Source: Cephalotus follicularis (Eukaryota; Streptophyta; Magnoliopsida; Oxalidales; Cephalotaceae). Taken from it: a stretch of DNA of 64,000 bases. Below are positions 23,244-35,561 of the stretch, in pieces. Both the position numbers and the translations under genes were made by a program. Positions within the stretch are counted from its first letter, which is position 1; every line of letters begins with the position of its first letter. Under the pieces are notes generated by a model. The model had not been told where the DNA came from, did no database searches, and worked only from the letters and a program-made list of their open reading frames with translations. The DNA is taken from the NCBI GenBank assembly GCA_001972305.1, contig BDDD01001367.1, forward strand, positions 124,001 through 188,000, written 5' to 3'.

Positions 23244-26200
23244 ATGGCGACTACAAGCAATCCACTCTCTCTCCTCCCTTCTTCTCTTAGCTTCACACCT
23301 GAGCGCCCTCTCTTTCCACAAACCACTTCACCTTCTCCTTCCTCATCTTCTTGCTTCTTCAATGGGGGGGCCCATCTCAGGTCTCACAAAAACTTCTCCT
23401 CAGTAACTCTGAATTCTTCTTCCAAGTTCAATGCAAGGGTCTCTGCGCAACGTTTTGGTACTTCTGCATCAGCTTCTGGTGATTACTATGCTACTCTTGG
23501 GGTTCCTAAATCTGCCACTAGTAAGGACATCAAGGCGGCTTATCGAAGATTAGCGCGTCAGGTGCTGAACCCAGTTCCTTTTTGATGTTTTAAATTGCTT
23601 GTTTGCTTCCTGAGAAATTTGAAAAGAAAAAAAAAGGAATATGAATTTAATTGGGTTAAGATAAAATAATGGTAAGTACTTCTTTTGATTATAAGAGAGA
23701 GTAATTTTATTCTTTTGAATTTAATTTAATTTTAACTTGGATCGGCAAGCAATAAAAGAAAAAAATTGTGTATGTGTGGAGGGAGAAGTTTTTTTTTAAA
23801 GCGTCTTATATAAATTATTATAATTTTGTATCACTGTAGTTGTAGTTGTAGTGTTAATTTTCTTTATGTTTGTGCTTCTATGTTATTTTTTTTTATAATT
23901 TTAATGCACCATTTTGTCAGTACATTTGAAGCTATGCAATTTTGCATTAAACTTATTAATTTTGCTTCCAAATGATCTGCCATCCCGACTTTTAGGGCTC
24001 GCTTGGTGTATCTCACAGTAACTTTACTAGTTTTTAACACTTGGCGGCTTATTGCAAATTTTTGAACACTTAGTAGCTAATTGACCAATTTTGTACCATC
24101 TGACATTGTAAGGTAAGTTTTGCATTGTTGTATACCAATCAACGCTAAATATTTCATTTATCTCGCAATCTCAAATACCCCACTTAGTTGCATACTCCTT
24201 ACTCTATATTCTCCATTTCAGTATCACCCTGACGTCAACAAGGAACCTGGAGCAACTGACAAGTTTAAGGAGATAAGCGCTGCATACGAGGTATGCATAA
24301 GAATTTAAACCAACCTTTTGTCTTTGTATTTTACATGACCTCGTATTCATTAATGAAATAAGTTTGTGGCATGTTTGGACTGAATGAGGAAACTTATGGT
24401 TTGTAATTTAGGTCCATTGATTTGTGTTTGAGTACAACTTTTCGTCGTTGTTGTCTTCCATCAACTTTTCTATTAGTGTCTTTACCTAGATCTCTCTTTA
24501 ACTCTTTTTTTAATGGTATTCTGAGCGAGATTGTTTTGATATGCTCATCTATATCTTGCCCCTGCTAAGCACAACTTTCATGGGTTTTATTGCTCTACAA
24601 AGAAAACTATGCAACATATATTAACTACATTGTATAATTGAGAAAATATTGTCATTCCCTGCAATTTATCATTACCATATGTGGAGTTTAAGCACTGTAG
24701 GACAGCTCCTTTCTTACCATGACCTACAGTTAGTAAAAACTTTCGTTTAATAGCCAAATAACCATATTTATCTTATTCAAGTCTTGCTTGTGTTATATTA
24801 TCTTTTGAATTCTGAACCATATAACTGTCAGGTGCTATCAGATGATAAAAAGAGGGCTTTGTACGATCAATATGGCGAAGCTGGAGTTAAGAGTACAGTA
24901 GGGGGACCATCAGGCAGTTATACGGTAATACATTTAGTTGCAGTTCTTTGTCCCTTCTGATTTTATCATAGTGGTATTGGCAATGTGGATGTCATACACC
25001 TGAAAATAGACTGTCAGTTTTATCGCATAGTTGAGTGAATACAATGTTTATCAGCAGAATTTGTGAGACAAGGTGGCCAACTTGGTCATCCTCTTGCTGA
25101 ATCAATTCACTGCAACCATTGGTGGCAACCCTTTTGCTTGTGAAGATTATTTTATGAAAGTGATCTGGCTCCAAGGCCATTCAATACAATCGTTGCTTTT
25201 CATTTACTATAATTCTATCCGGTGAGGGTTGGCAATTCTGAACCATGTGGTATTTCGATTTTCATATTGTAGCTGTATTTTTGGAGGGGTAATTTTGTGA
25301 TCTATGCTCTGAATTTTTTTTTCTCGGAGTCGTAGTTTGTTTGTTTTTTTAGCTAATATGTTGGAACTATAACTAAATATATAGATTGCTGTTCTCGTCG
25401 ATGTGATTTGATTGGTTTGTTGGTGAAATTATAGCTGTTTAAGACCATAAGCATTCATATATTTTTTAATGGTGCAGTCTTTTTAATTTCTTCTATCTGT
25501 CGATTCTTTTGGAGACTTACTTTGCTATTGAGTTCTCAATGCAGTTATTTTGGTGAAGATGAAACAGTATTCTTGGTAAATTAACAATAGCCAATTTTAG
25601 GAAATAATGATTTTGAATTGTTCTTCATTATGGAGTTGCCGCACTTCACACGTCATCTGTGTGACCCGTATAACACCTAAAACTTACACAATTTTTTTCC
25701 CTACAGACTAATCCTTTTGATTTATTTGAGACATTTTTTGGGCCAAGTGGTTTTCCTGGTATGGACTCAACTGGATTCAGGACGCGTCGTCGTACTACTG
25801 TTACTAAGGGAGAAGATATACGGTAAGTTATGTCTTGAGTTTTGTTTTAATAATAGAATGGGGCCCTTGGTCGTCAGATTTTGTTATACTAAGTGGTAGA
25901 GAATTATTGTTGGAGACATTTGTGCAATATGAAGTATGCGTGTAGCTTGTAAGTGGGTAATGATCTATTATAATATTGGTTTGTTTTGTTAACCGTTCAA
26001 GGAATAATTATAATCCTTCTAAAAAATCCCTTTCTCTCTCACTGTTTGCTTTTTAGTAGTTTTGTCTGAAGTGAATCAGTTTTGCTTCTTCATATTCTTC
26101 AGGGTGATCTTTTTGAGCGCCGAGATCTAAGTAGATCCCCTTTTTTTTTTGATTTTTTTAAATATCTAATCAAAAGCTGTGCCACAAAACTCAATCATTT

Positions 26201-29200
26201 ATAAAAGGCTTAAGACTTAATTTGCCCTCCGAACTTTCACCAAAGGTATCAATTGTTCCCTGAACTTCAAAGTGGCTCAATCGAGGACCTAAACTTTCAA
26301 TTTTAGCTCAATTGAGGATCTAGTGTGATGAAAAATCATGTATGGGAGATTGATTACGTAATATTAAGAAAAATTCTTCAACAAAAAGATTTGATCCAAA
26401 ATTAAAAATTTAGGTCTTCGATTGATCTGTTTTGAAGTTCAGGGGGCAATTGGTACCTTTGGCGTAAGTTTAGGGGGCAAATTGAGTCTTTAGCCTTTAT
26501 AAAACGGTTATTCTTTGAATGATTTAAGCTCATTTATTGTTAACAAAAAGATCAAATTTTCTTTACTGATAATTGAAGATCATACGGTGATTGATTTAAG
26601 GTGTTTTTATATAACTACATTATTTATTTCGTTGGCTTGGAAATATGTATTTTTCTTGCTCAAAAGTTACCAATATTACCCTTTTAAATGCTTATACAGT
26701 ACTGGCATTTGATTCAGTTTCTATGTGTTCAGCTATGACATTACTTTAGAGTTTTCTGAGGCTATATTCGGAGCTGACAGAGAATTTGAGCTTTCCCATT
26801 TGGAAACATGTGAAGTTTGTATGGGAACTGGGGCAAAGACGGCCTCCAAGATGAGGATATGCTCAACTTGTGGTGGCAGAGGTCAAGTTATGAGAACTGA
26901 ACAAACACCCTTTGGTTTGTTTTCTCAGGTGACTGGGCATTTTCCTTTCTATTTGTTGTGGATTGATGATGAATAATATTTTTTGTGTGATGTCAAAGTT
27001 GAAAATCTAGAAAACAAGTTGTCCGTGCTATCTCTAGACAATGGAATGTTCTTTAGGTTTTGACCTTCTGGCTTCTGACAATTTATTCTGTGCTAATCTC
27101 CTATTCATTGCGCTCTTCCACAAATTGCTTTACACTTTATTAGTTCCTCTTTTTAAGTCTAATGGTTTGAGAAGGTTTCAAAGAAGTAAAAGTAGAAGCC
27201 TGTTTTAAGCTTGTTGTGCCTTTTGTTGTAACTAGTGCAGAACTGCAGATTGAGAGAGATAGCGGACATGGGATTAAGTGGGAAGCCCATTCTGAGAAGA
27301 AAAGTCTGTGGATTTTATATCGAAGACTATCAGTTTTCTGCCAGTAAATCAATTTAAGTTGTTGTTTTGGTGATATTGATTTAATGTTGGACCAGATTGT
27401 ATCCTTTAGTAGTGATAAGATGAAGCATCACCATGTTTTTGAAAGTGATTGCTGCAGTGTTGCATTCACCCCATGCTGCCACTTTATAAGTTAGTGACTT
27501 ATAGCATTATGTCTTGGTAATACATGTTTGTTATAAATTCTTTTTTACTAGCTTCTATTAGTTAAGGATGTTTAGAACAATTTTAAAAAGATCCATCCTT
27601 ATATGAAGTTAAGGACATAGAAGACATCTTTGCGGCTTAAACTATATGTGACCTTCTTGATTATTAATACAAAAGCCATGATAATCTCCATGAAAGACCT
27701 AATAAGTTATTGCAACCATTCTCCTGTGGAAAGAGTGCATGAAGGTTGACGAGAAGGAGTCTAGAATGAGTAAACTTATGGTAAAATATCACTGCGAATG
27801 TCAGAGCAATAGAATGTTGGTCAAGACTGTTTGACAGAATGTGGCGAATAAGTGTGGTTGTTGCTCCATTGAGGAGTCATACTCTTCACTTGTAAGAGTT
27901 CTTAGAGAAATTTGCAGCAGTGAAAATTTCATTTGGACACATATAGGAGGCAGAAAGATGACAATCTGTATTAAGTTTATTCCAGATCTATACGAAGTGT
28001 AATTTTGATGCAGGTTCTAGTATTTTTTGTTTGCTTCCATACTCGCTTTCACATTCTTGTCTTCTGTTCATTTTTTTAAACTTTGCTATTCAAGTCTCCT
28101 TATATGGCCATCTTTCTATATAGGTTTCTGTTTGTCCCAATTGTGCCGGGGATGGTGAAGTCATTGCTGAATACTGTCGGAAATGCTCAGGTGAAGGACG
28201 TATGCGTATTAAGAAAAATATCAAACTCAAAGTTCCTCCAGGAGTTAGCACTGGTAGTATTCTTAGAGTTGCTGGAGAGGGTGATGATGGACCAAGAGGG
28301 TATGTTGATTTTTGTGCAATCTGTTTTTTTAAGCTTAACAAAGTTCATTAATATATTATTGAAGAAATTTTGATGTCTATCTTTCATTTCTTGTGGAAGG
28401 ATTTTAATTCCTCATTTATGTTTGGTGAATGTACATCCTTGATTGAAACTGCAAGTTCCTATCAGTCATGAAGATGTTCGTACAGGGTCATATCAGATTA
28501 TTTGTACTTTATTTAAATCTGTTTTGCAAGGTGAACATCGCTATAACTTACCCTTGGCTTTTATGCTCAAGATTGCAAATTCAAGTATTAGAAAAAGACC
28601 TGTGTGAGGATAATGACACCCATAAGTTTTTTCCATGTCTTCTCACTGAATTATTCTTTCTTGTCAAGGGAGCATCAATTTGATGTGATGATGACCAAGG
28701 GTTCGAAGAACTAATCATCGACGAAGTTTTGAAACATATACTGTTTTCTTGCTTTCCTCTTCTGCTTTATTTTAGAAATCTTCACCTTGGGAGGTATACC
28801 AATTTTCTCCGAATCCACCTATACGGTTCTTCTGGAGACAGCCATTGTTGTGCTCAACAGTAAAAAAAAGTTTTAACATATTCACCGAGAAGTAACATTG
28901 TCTTCAGTTCTAGAAGACATGTAATCTTAACATTTGGTAGGGCAGTGGTTTTATCTTTTAATATGTCTGAATCCTAGAAGGCATCACATAGATAGTGGTT
29001 TTGTATTTTGATTTGTGGTTTTCTACATTTTTTTATTAGACATGAGAAATATATTCTGGATCAGTTATTAGAGTTATGGTTGTACAGGGGCCCTCCTGGT
29101 GATCTTTATGTATACCTTGAGGTTGAAGAGGTACCAGGAATCCAAAGAGATGGCATTAATCTCTTGTCAACAGTATCCATCAGTTATCTTGATGCCATTA

Positions 29201-30965
29201 TGGGGGCAATTATTGAGGTATTCCTGAAATGCTGAACCAGTGGGAAATATAGTTGATTTCTATATATCATATTGTTTATAATCTATATTTTGAATGTTGA
29301 GAGTATTTGCTGCCATTTCTGCATATCACTAGAGTTTTAATTTTATCTCAAAGCCACTGGCAATGTCTGACCACCCTTGCTGTCACATTTGAGAGTTATT
29401 TTGCTTCATCATTTGGAGCAGTAAAGCTATTAAACCATCTAACACTGGGTGAATCATGTCATGTGTGGGGTCTTAAGAAATTTACTTTTACGGCTTCCTT
29501 TTCCGCTAAAGTCAGTTTTCTTTTTAGGAATACTTGGATTGATGCTAGGCTGTAGTTGTTTACATTTCGGTGCCCTCTTGTATATACCCATCAAGGTTGT
29601 GCCAGTTTTTGGCAAACAAGTTACATTCATATTGGTCTTTCGTTCTGTCTCACTAGTATTCTGTGCAGTATCACTTAATTGATTCGTGGCATTATACAGG
29701 TGAAGACAGTCGAAGGTATTACGGAACTGCAAATTCCTCCAGGTACCCAACCTGGGGAAGTGATAGTCTTGGCAAGGAAAGGTGCACCAAAACTGAACAA
29801 GCCTTCGATACGCGGTGATCATTTGTTTACAATTAAAGTTACCATACCAAACCGTATAAGGTATAGATTTTTTTCTTGTCTCTAGTGAATGGTTAGATGA
29901 TTATTTTGTGATACTATTCAGTGATTGTGGACTTATTAACTATTAGCTCGACTTGTTAATTCTGATTATATGCAAGTGAGCACATTCTCATGGTAAAAAT
30001 AATTTACCTATTTCCTTGCATTTAATTTTACAGTGTTTTCTTTAATTTACAGTGTCAAAGAGCGTGAATTGCTTGAAGAACTTGCTTCTTTGAACAACAA
30101 TAGTCGCAGCCATTCACGAACTCGCTCTAAACCTCAGCCAACTAGTAAGCAATCGCCTTGTCATTTGTGGATGTTTTCCTAAGCAAGTAATATTTGATTA
30201 TGAGCTACTCTTGTAGGCCTTCATTTTGTTTTTTTGTTTCTTACAAGAATGATACCAACTACCAAGTGACACCTTATTGTAAAGGAAACGGAGTTTTAAG
30301 CCTCGTCTTCTCGTTGCATTCTGTTTATTCATGATCCACAGATTAATTCCATTTATGAAATGTATAGCAGTTAATATATGGGATGCATAACTTGAAGATT
30401 CTGTTTAAATTATGCAGCTAGAAGTACCGAGAGTCAGATGGATACAATTCCAGAAATAACTGAAGAATCAGAAGATCAAAATGACCCATGGAAGAAATTA
30501 AAAGATTTTGCTGGGTACCCTTTTCTCTGTGTGTGTGTGTGTGCGCGCGCGTGTTTTTATCTGCCATACATTAGTAACCATCTATTTCTGATTGTATATT
30601 ACTCCACTCTTTCATCTATTTTACTAGATGTTTATTAGAACTATCCTATTTTCATATCTGGGTATATGTCTATGTATGTGTCGGTCGTACTGGAGGTTGC
30701 TTATGAAAAAATATATGCACTAGCATATCAAATCTCGCTAAACAATCGATTGATCATATTATGCTAATTTTGTTTCCGTGGGGATGTACTTTGCGTATGA
30801 GGTTTCTTAGTTTTCCGATTGACTCATCTGTTGCGTGGATGAACTTTCCTCGTTGCATATATTATCTTGGTAAATGTTCTTTGGGCTGCATTAACTGATA
30901 GTAGACAAGGATTTTGCAGGTCTGTTGCAAATGGAGCTCTAAAATGGCTGAAAGACAACCTTTAA
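23244..30965 (+). CDS. Chloroplast type-A DnaJ (HSP40) co-chaperone, eleven exons, 497 aa
   Basis: Exons: 23244-23561, 24222-24290, 24832-24924, 25707-25822, 26733-26928, 28124-28299, 29088-29217, 29700-29860, 30053-30144, 30418-30514 and 30920-30965 (1494 nt, all in phase). Residues 1-75 are Ser/Thr rich and look like a plastid transit peptide. The J domain starts near residue 80, with HPD at 108-110. A G/F-like region includes [17 protein letters not shown]. Four CxxCxGxG zinc motifs span 225-289 ([32 protein letters not shown]). The C-terminal substrate-binding domains follow, then an extension ending [20 protein letters not shown]. It would work with plastid Hsp70; related Arabidopsis DJA5/DJA6 are linked to plastid Fe-S cluster assembly. 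Length and the extra tail point to the longer At3g17830-like member. Confidence 0.92.
26205..26498. mobile_element. Foldback MITE in DnaJ intron 4
   Basis: About 290 bp with long imperfect inverted ends: left AGGCTTAAGACTTAATTTGC, right (reverse complement) AGGCTAAAGACTCAATTTGC. AT-rich flanks (ataaaa on both sides) prevent an exact target duplication call. No ORF. It lies wholly inside the intron between exons 4 and 5. Confidence 0.6.
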
Positions 30966-31637
30966 TCCTGATGTACGTATGTGGTGAAGTTTGATTTACT
31001 AATACTGGCCCTTTGCATGCCATACTGGGCAAACAAATTTTCTACCCACATATTTGGTTCCTGAAGTACCGTGCAATTATTTATTTACCTTTTGCTGAAG
31101 AAATCCTATTGTGCTTCGGTTTATATTCTTTGACTTTTTTGTCCTGTTAAATTCTTGTATTTTGTACTTTAATCCGAATTAATTATTCTAAATTTGCGAT
31201 GTGTTTCTCTGAGCAAATTCGATCTTGAATAGAAATGGAGCATTTCAATGATATATGGGGTTTTGGTCTAATACTTCTACAAACACTGTTTTTTACTAAT
31301 TAATGTGGCAATTTACGTTGAAAGGTACTTGGATAATAAAAGAAAGGTAAATTTTAATATTTTCATGAGTGTATATATAGATATTATATGATGTGTTATA
31401 TTAATTGGCATAATTGATTAAAAAAAAAAGAGATAATCTAGTATGCGATTTTGAAAATCTATGTGGTGCACGATAAGGGTCAACGAAGACACATAATTTA
31501 AATCCTTCAAAGAAATAGTACATAGAAAATCAACTGATCTTTTCTTTTTTTATCAAGGTAATCTATACTATCAGCAACCAACGAAAGGTTACTTCCATGT
31601 GCAAGGATCCTTCCGTATTTGATAAATGCTGCACATA
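30966..31637. other. Intergenic DNA after the DnaJ gene
   Basis: DnaJ 3' UTR followed by AT-rich DNA; nothing else supported. Confidence 0.5.
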
Positions 31638-31985
31638 AAACAGTTTAGCCCACAAATAAATAATTTAAAAGAGTAGCAATAGCATACAGAAACTCCCTTT
31701 TTAATTTCTTCCTCCACTTGCAAACTGTTTGGCCCACAGACCTTGACAATGAATCCACAATATCAACCACACAAGTAGGGTAACTGAAGTTAGTACAAAG
31801 ATCTTTTCATTCAAACAGTTTGGCCCACACAAAAATAATTGAAGAGAGTGGCATGAATATCTTGCAAATAGTTTGGCCCACAGACCAATAATTGAAGAGA
31901 CTAACAAATAGCAATAGCATAAACATCAGAAACTTCTTTGTAATCACTTGCAAACATTTTGGCCCACAGACCCTTGAGAATGGAC
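31638..31985. promoter_or_regulatory. Five spaced AAACAGTTTGGCCCACA-type repeats upstream of the NBS-LRR gene
   Basis: Imperfect copies of (CTTGC)AAACAGTTTGGCCCACAGA begin near 31638, 31718, 31812, 31861 and 31947. Their surroundings also recur (TAATTGAAGAGA, AGCAATAGCATA). All but the first contain GGCCCA, whose complement TGGGCC is the site II word bound by TCP factors in plant promoters. The row ends at a TATA box, so a regulatory role is plausible but inferred. Confidence 0.55.
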
Positions 31986-31993
31986 TATATAAG
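31985..31993 (+). promoter_or_regulatory. TATA box of the NBS-LRR gene
   Basis: CTATATAAG lies 104 bp upstream of the ATG at 32097, giving a 5' UTR of roughly 70-80 bp without an intron. Confidence 0.6.
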
Positions 31994-32096
31994 ATAGGTC
32001 TCTTCTAACCACAAAGCACAAGCCTTCATCAGTTTTCCTTCACTTTTCTTAGCTATTCTCACTCTTCCTCACGCTCTAAGAAACCTTCCACTAGCC

Positions 32097-34838
32097 ATGG
32101 GCAACATCTGCTCAGTCTCAATTCCTTGCGATGCCATGGCCACTCGCTGTTGGGACGATTGCATCCGTGGACGAGCTATGTATATATGCAAGCTTGAAGA
32201 TAATCTGGCTGCATTAGAGAGGGCTTCAAGAGAATTACAGGCCACAAAGGATGACCTCATCAACAAGGTCAACCTGGCTGAACAACAACATTTGAAGCGG
32301 CTAGAGAAAGTGCAATTATGGCTATCAAATGTGGCGGATGTGAAAACCCAAGTAGATGAACTGATAGGGAGTGGTCCTCAAGAGATTGATGATTTGTGTA
32401 TCGGAGGTTTTTGTTCCAAAAACTGCAGATCCAGCTACAAGTTTGGGAAAAGGGTGGCCCAAATACTGGAACATGTGACTGCTTTGAAGCGAGACGGAGA
32501 GTTTAAAGAAGTCGCTGAAAAGTTACCTGCAGATCCAGTCGACTTAATGCCTTGTGACTCGACCGTCGGATTAGAATCATCATTTGATAGAGCTTGGAGT
32601 TGCCTCCAAAATAAAAAGTTCGGAGTTGTTGGCATATATGGCGTCGGAGGTGTTGGCAAGACTACCCTGTTAACACAACTCAACAACAAGTTACACGACA
32701 TGCAAATTGGCTTTGATAAAGTGATCTGGATATTGGTGTCCCGGGATGCGGAAGTTGAAAAGATTCAAGATGGCATTGGGAAAAAGATTGGCCTTTTCGA
32801 TGAGACATGGAAGACAAGAAGTCATGTCGAGAAAGCTATAGACATCTTAAAAGTCTTGAGCAAAAGAAAATTTGTATTGTTGTTAGATGATATATGGAAG
32901 CCGATCAATCTAACTGAGGTCGGTATTCCTCAACCAGACGACCAAAGTGGGTCTAAGGTATTGTTCACGACTCGATCGGAGAAAGTATGCTTCGAAATGA
33001 ATGCTCAAGAAAAGATTCCTGTGGAGTGTTTGGCGTGGGAGAAAGCATGGGAATTATTTCGAGTAAAGGTTGGAGAAGAGACACTTCAATCTGATTCAGA
33101 AATTCCTAAGCTCGCTGAGACTGTGGCCAAAAAGTGCGGCGGTTTGCCACTAGCTCTCACTAGGATTGGTATTACAATGTCTGGCAAAAAAACACCACGA
33201 CAATGGAACCATGCAATTGACGTGTTGACAAGAAATGCATCTGAGTTTTCAGATATGGGAGATAAGGTATTGCCTGTTTTGAAATATAGTTACGACAGCA
33301 TACGCGATGGTAAAATAAAATCTTGCTTTCTATATTGTGCCTTATTTCCTGAAGATTTTTCCATCCCAAAAGAAGAGTTGATAGAGTATTGGATTGGCGA
33401 GGGATTTTTGGATGGATATGATAGAAGTGGAGCTGAAAACGAGGGATATGAAATTATTGGTTTTCTTTTACAAGCAAGTTTATTAGAAGATGGTGATGAA
33501 AATAATAGCGTTAAAATGCATGATGTCGTCCGAGAAATGGCATTATGGATAGCAAATGGGTGTGGGAAATCTGTGAAAGACCATTATTTGGTGAGGGCAG
33601 GTGCTCGATTGGTAGAGGCACCAGATGTCGCTGAGTGGAAAGAGTCTACAAGGGTGTCATTGATGATTAATCAGATTAAGAATCTCACACAAGCACCTGA
33701 ATGCCCAAACCTTTTAACTTTGTTTTTGTGTAGCAATTATTTGGAGAATATCGTTGATGATTTCTTCCAAGGTATGCTTTCTATAACCGTTTTGGACCTG
33801 TCGCGCAACGTAGCTTTGGAAAAACTGCCGGTGGGAATTTCAAAACTGGTTTCATTGCAATATCTCAATCTATCATATACTAGAATAAAAGAGCTGCCAA
33901 TTGAGTTAAAAAATTTGGTTAAGCTGAAATATTTGAACTTGGAAAAAATGTCCTCTCAGGGGAAAATTCCAAAAGAATTGATATCTAGTTTTTCAAAGTT
34001 AGAAATATGTAAGATGTGTTCGAGTTGTCTCATATCAGATAATGTTTTGGGTAGAGATAATGCGTTGTTGGTGGAGGAGCTGCATGGTTTAAAATATTTG
34101 AACACGTTAACCATTGACATAGAAAGTGACGTTGCCTGGAAGAGTTTTCTAAGCTCCGAAAGATTACAGAGCTGCACTGAAGGTCTCTCGCTGCATTGTA
34201 AAGAAGGTCCACATCAATTCCAACTTTCATGTTTAGCAAATATGAAGCGCCTAAAGACGCTTTGGATTAGTGGTTTAAAAGGAGGCTGGGCAAGTGAAGA
34301 AGGAAGAGAGAGGCAAGCTGTAATGAAACATGATCTCCACCACAACTCTGTCTTCGTGACCCCAAGTGAGAGATGCTGCCGTAGCCTTCGCGATGTAACT
34401 CTTGTGCGTTGCTCCGGATTGCAAGAATTGACATGCCTTATTATTATTGCTCCAAACCTCCAATATCTTATGATAACTGGCTGTAAAGAAATGAAAGAAA
34501 TAATAAGAGAGAGAAAATTAGTAAGTGAGTTTCCAGAGGTGTTAGAAAGTTTCAACCCTTTTACTAAACTTGAATCCCTACGTTTATTTGGACTATCACA
34601 ATTAGAGAGCATCTATCCAAGTTCCCTGTCCTTCCCATGTCTGAGAGAAATGTGGGTGAAAGGATGCCCGAATCTTAAGAAGCTTCCACTCAACTCCAAC
34701 ACTGCTACTGGAAACGACTCTCAATTTAAGATTGTAGGATTAGAGGATTGGTGGAAAAAGCTATATTGGGAGGATGAATCTACTCGTACGGCTTTTCTTC
34801 CTTGTTTTGACGCTCTTGATAAATATCAGAGAGAATAA
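32097..34838 (+). CDS. CC-NBS-LRR disease resistance protein, RPS5/RPS2-like, 913 aa, intronless
   Basis: Intracellular immune receptor of the CNL class. The N-terminus MGNICSVSIPCDAM has Gly2 and Cys5, fitting myristoylation plus palmitoylation as known for RPS5, so plasma-membrane location is likely. The coiled coil spans about residues 25-75. NB-ARC motifs are complete: P-loop GVGGVGKTT (182-190), kinase-2 VLLLDDIW (to 267), GSKVLFTTRS, CGGLPLAL (to 354), CFLYCALFPED and MHD (474-476). LRRs follow from about residue 520 (TVLDLSRN, LQYLNLSYT, LKYLNLE). The CDS ends near ARTAFLPCF-type sequence (STRTAFLPCFDALDKYQRE). The start context gccATGG is favourable. The single exon is typical of this subclass. 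Which effector or guarded host protein it senses cannot be told. Confidence 0.95.
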   Translation: MGNICSVSIPCDAMATRCWDDCIRGRAMYICKLEDNLAALERASRELQATKDDLINKVNLAEQQHLKRLEKVQLWLSNVADVKTQVDELIGSGPQEIDDLCIGGFCSKNCRSSYKFGKRVAQILEHVTALKRDGEFKEVAEKLPADPVDLMPCDSTVGLESSFDRAWSCLQNKKFGVVGIYGVGGVGKTTLLTQLNNKLHDMQIGFDKVIWILVSRDAEVEKIQDGIGKKIGLFDETWKTRSHVEKAIDILKVLSKRKFVLLLDDIWKPINLTEVGIPQPDDQSGSKVLFTTRSEKVCFEMNAQEKIPVECLAWEKAWELFRVKVGEETLQSDSEIPKLAETVAKKCGGLPLALTRIGITMSGKKTPRQWNHAIDVLTRNASEFSDMGDKVLPVLKYSYDSIRDGKIKSCFLYCALFPEDFSIPKEELIEYWIGEGFLDGYDRSGAENEGYEIIGFLLQASLLEDGDENNSVKMHDVVREMALWIANGCGKSVKDHYLVRAGARLVEAPDVAEWKESTRVSLMINQIKNLTQAPECPNLLTLFLCSNYLENIVDDFFQGMLSITVLDLSRNVALEKLPVGISKLVSLQYLNLSYTRIKELPIELKNLVKLKYLNLEKMSSQGKIPKELISSFSKLEICKMCSSCLISDNVLGRDNALLVEELHGLKYLNTLTIDIESDVAWKSFLSSERLQSCTEGLSLHCKEGPHQFQLSCLANMKRLKTLWISGLKGGWASEEGRERQAVMKHDLHHNSVFVTPSERCCRSLRDVTLVRCSGLQELTCLIIIAPNLQYLMITGCKEMKEIIRERKLVSEFPEVLESFNPFTKLESLRLFGLSQLESIYPSSLSFPCLREMWVKGCPNLKKLPLNSNTATGNDSQFKIVGLEDWWKKLYWEDESTRTAFLPCFDALDKYQRE

Positions 34839-35354
34839 GAAGCAGCAGTAGTAGGAGGAGGTTTATCTATAATTTGAGTTTTGCCTGTTATTACTGTGTC
34901 TGTATGAATATATCCTCAGTGTGTGTATGTATGTATCCCTCCCGTGTATGTATGTATATATCCTCATTGTCCTATTATTACTGTTATTTAGTAAAAAGTC
35001 TCGTGTTTTGTTTTTGGTTATTGTGCAATAATATAATACATAATTATTTATTAAATGTTTTTAAGCGAATTATAAAACGTTTAGAAAAATGATCATAAAA
35101 GGAGGTTTTTTTTATTTCTTATTTGTGAGTAGCACAAATGTATTTTTTGCATTGAGTTTGACCAATAAAAGGAAGCCTTGCATTAAAAAAATATAGACTT
35201 GCATTAAAAACGTACGGCTTTTCTTGTTTTCACGATCTTAATTAAGAGGGAGGCGTCAATGTGGTGGACGAATGAGCAGTAATAGGAGGATATTTATCTA
35301 TAATTTGAGTTTTATTAGTACGAGGAGCAGGAGATTTATCTTTCATTTGAGTTT
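34839..35354 (+). repeat. 3' flank of the NBS-LRR gene with a second degenerate copy of the gene end
   Basis: 34859-35200 matches 43446-43740 downstream of the NBS-LRR fragment, including TTTATCTATAATTTGAGTTT and AAAACGTTTAGAAAAATGAT. At 35209-35230 the words CGTACGGCTTTTCTTGTTTT recur from the end of the NBS-LRR coding sequence. They are followed again by TTTATCTATAATTTGAG (about 35291), so a degenerate second gene end lies head to tail behind the first. This second flank is split by the copia element at 35355. Confidence 0.65.
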
Positions 35355-35561
35355 TATAGTATAATAATGAATAGTGAAATATTTTTTTAATAATAAAATA
35401 TTATTTCGATAATTTTTTTTTAACTTTTATAAATAAGAATAAATTATTATGAAAAAAATAAAAATTTATAATAAGAAAATCTCTTATTCTTTTTTAATTC
35501 CTCTCTTGATATCTATATAGTATAATATTTATTTCTCAGTTAATCTCATAAGTTTACAACA
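35355..35561 (+). repeat. 5' LTR of copia element 1
   Basis: 207 bp, begins TATAGTATAATAATG and ends GTTTACAACA. It is directly followed by cattatcagcacg, where the primer binding site is expected. The 3' partner is 179 bp; the length difference reflects internal indels. Confidence 0.85.

Noticed and set aside
29454..29822. 122-codon minus-strand ORF
   Set aside because: Lies across intron 7 and exon 8 of the DnaJ gene and resembles nothing.
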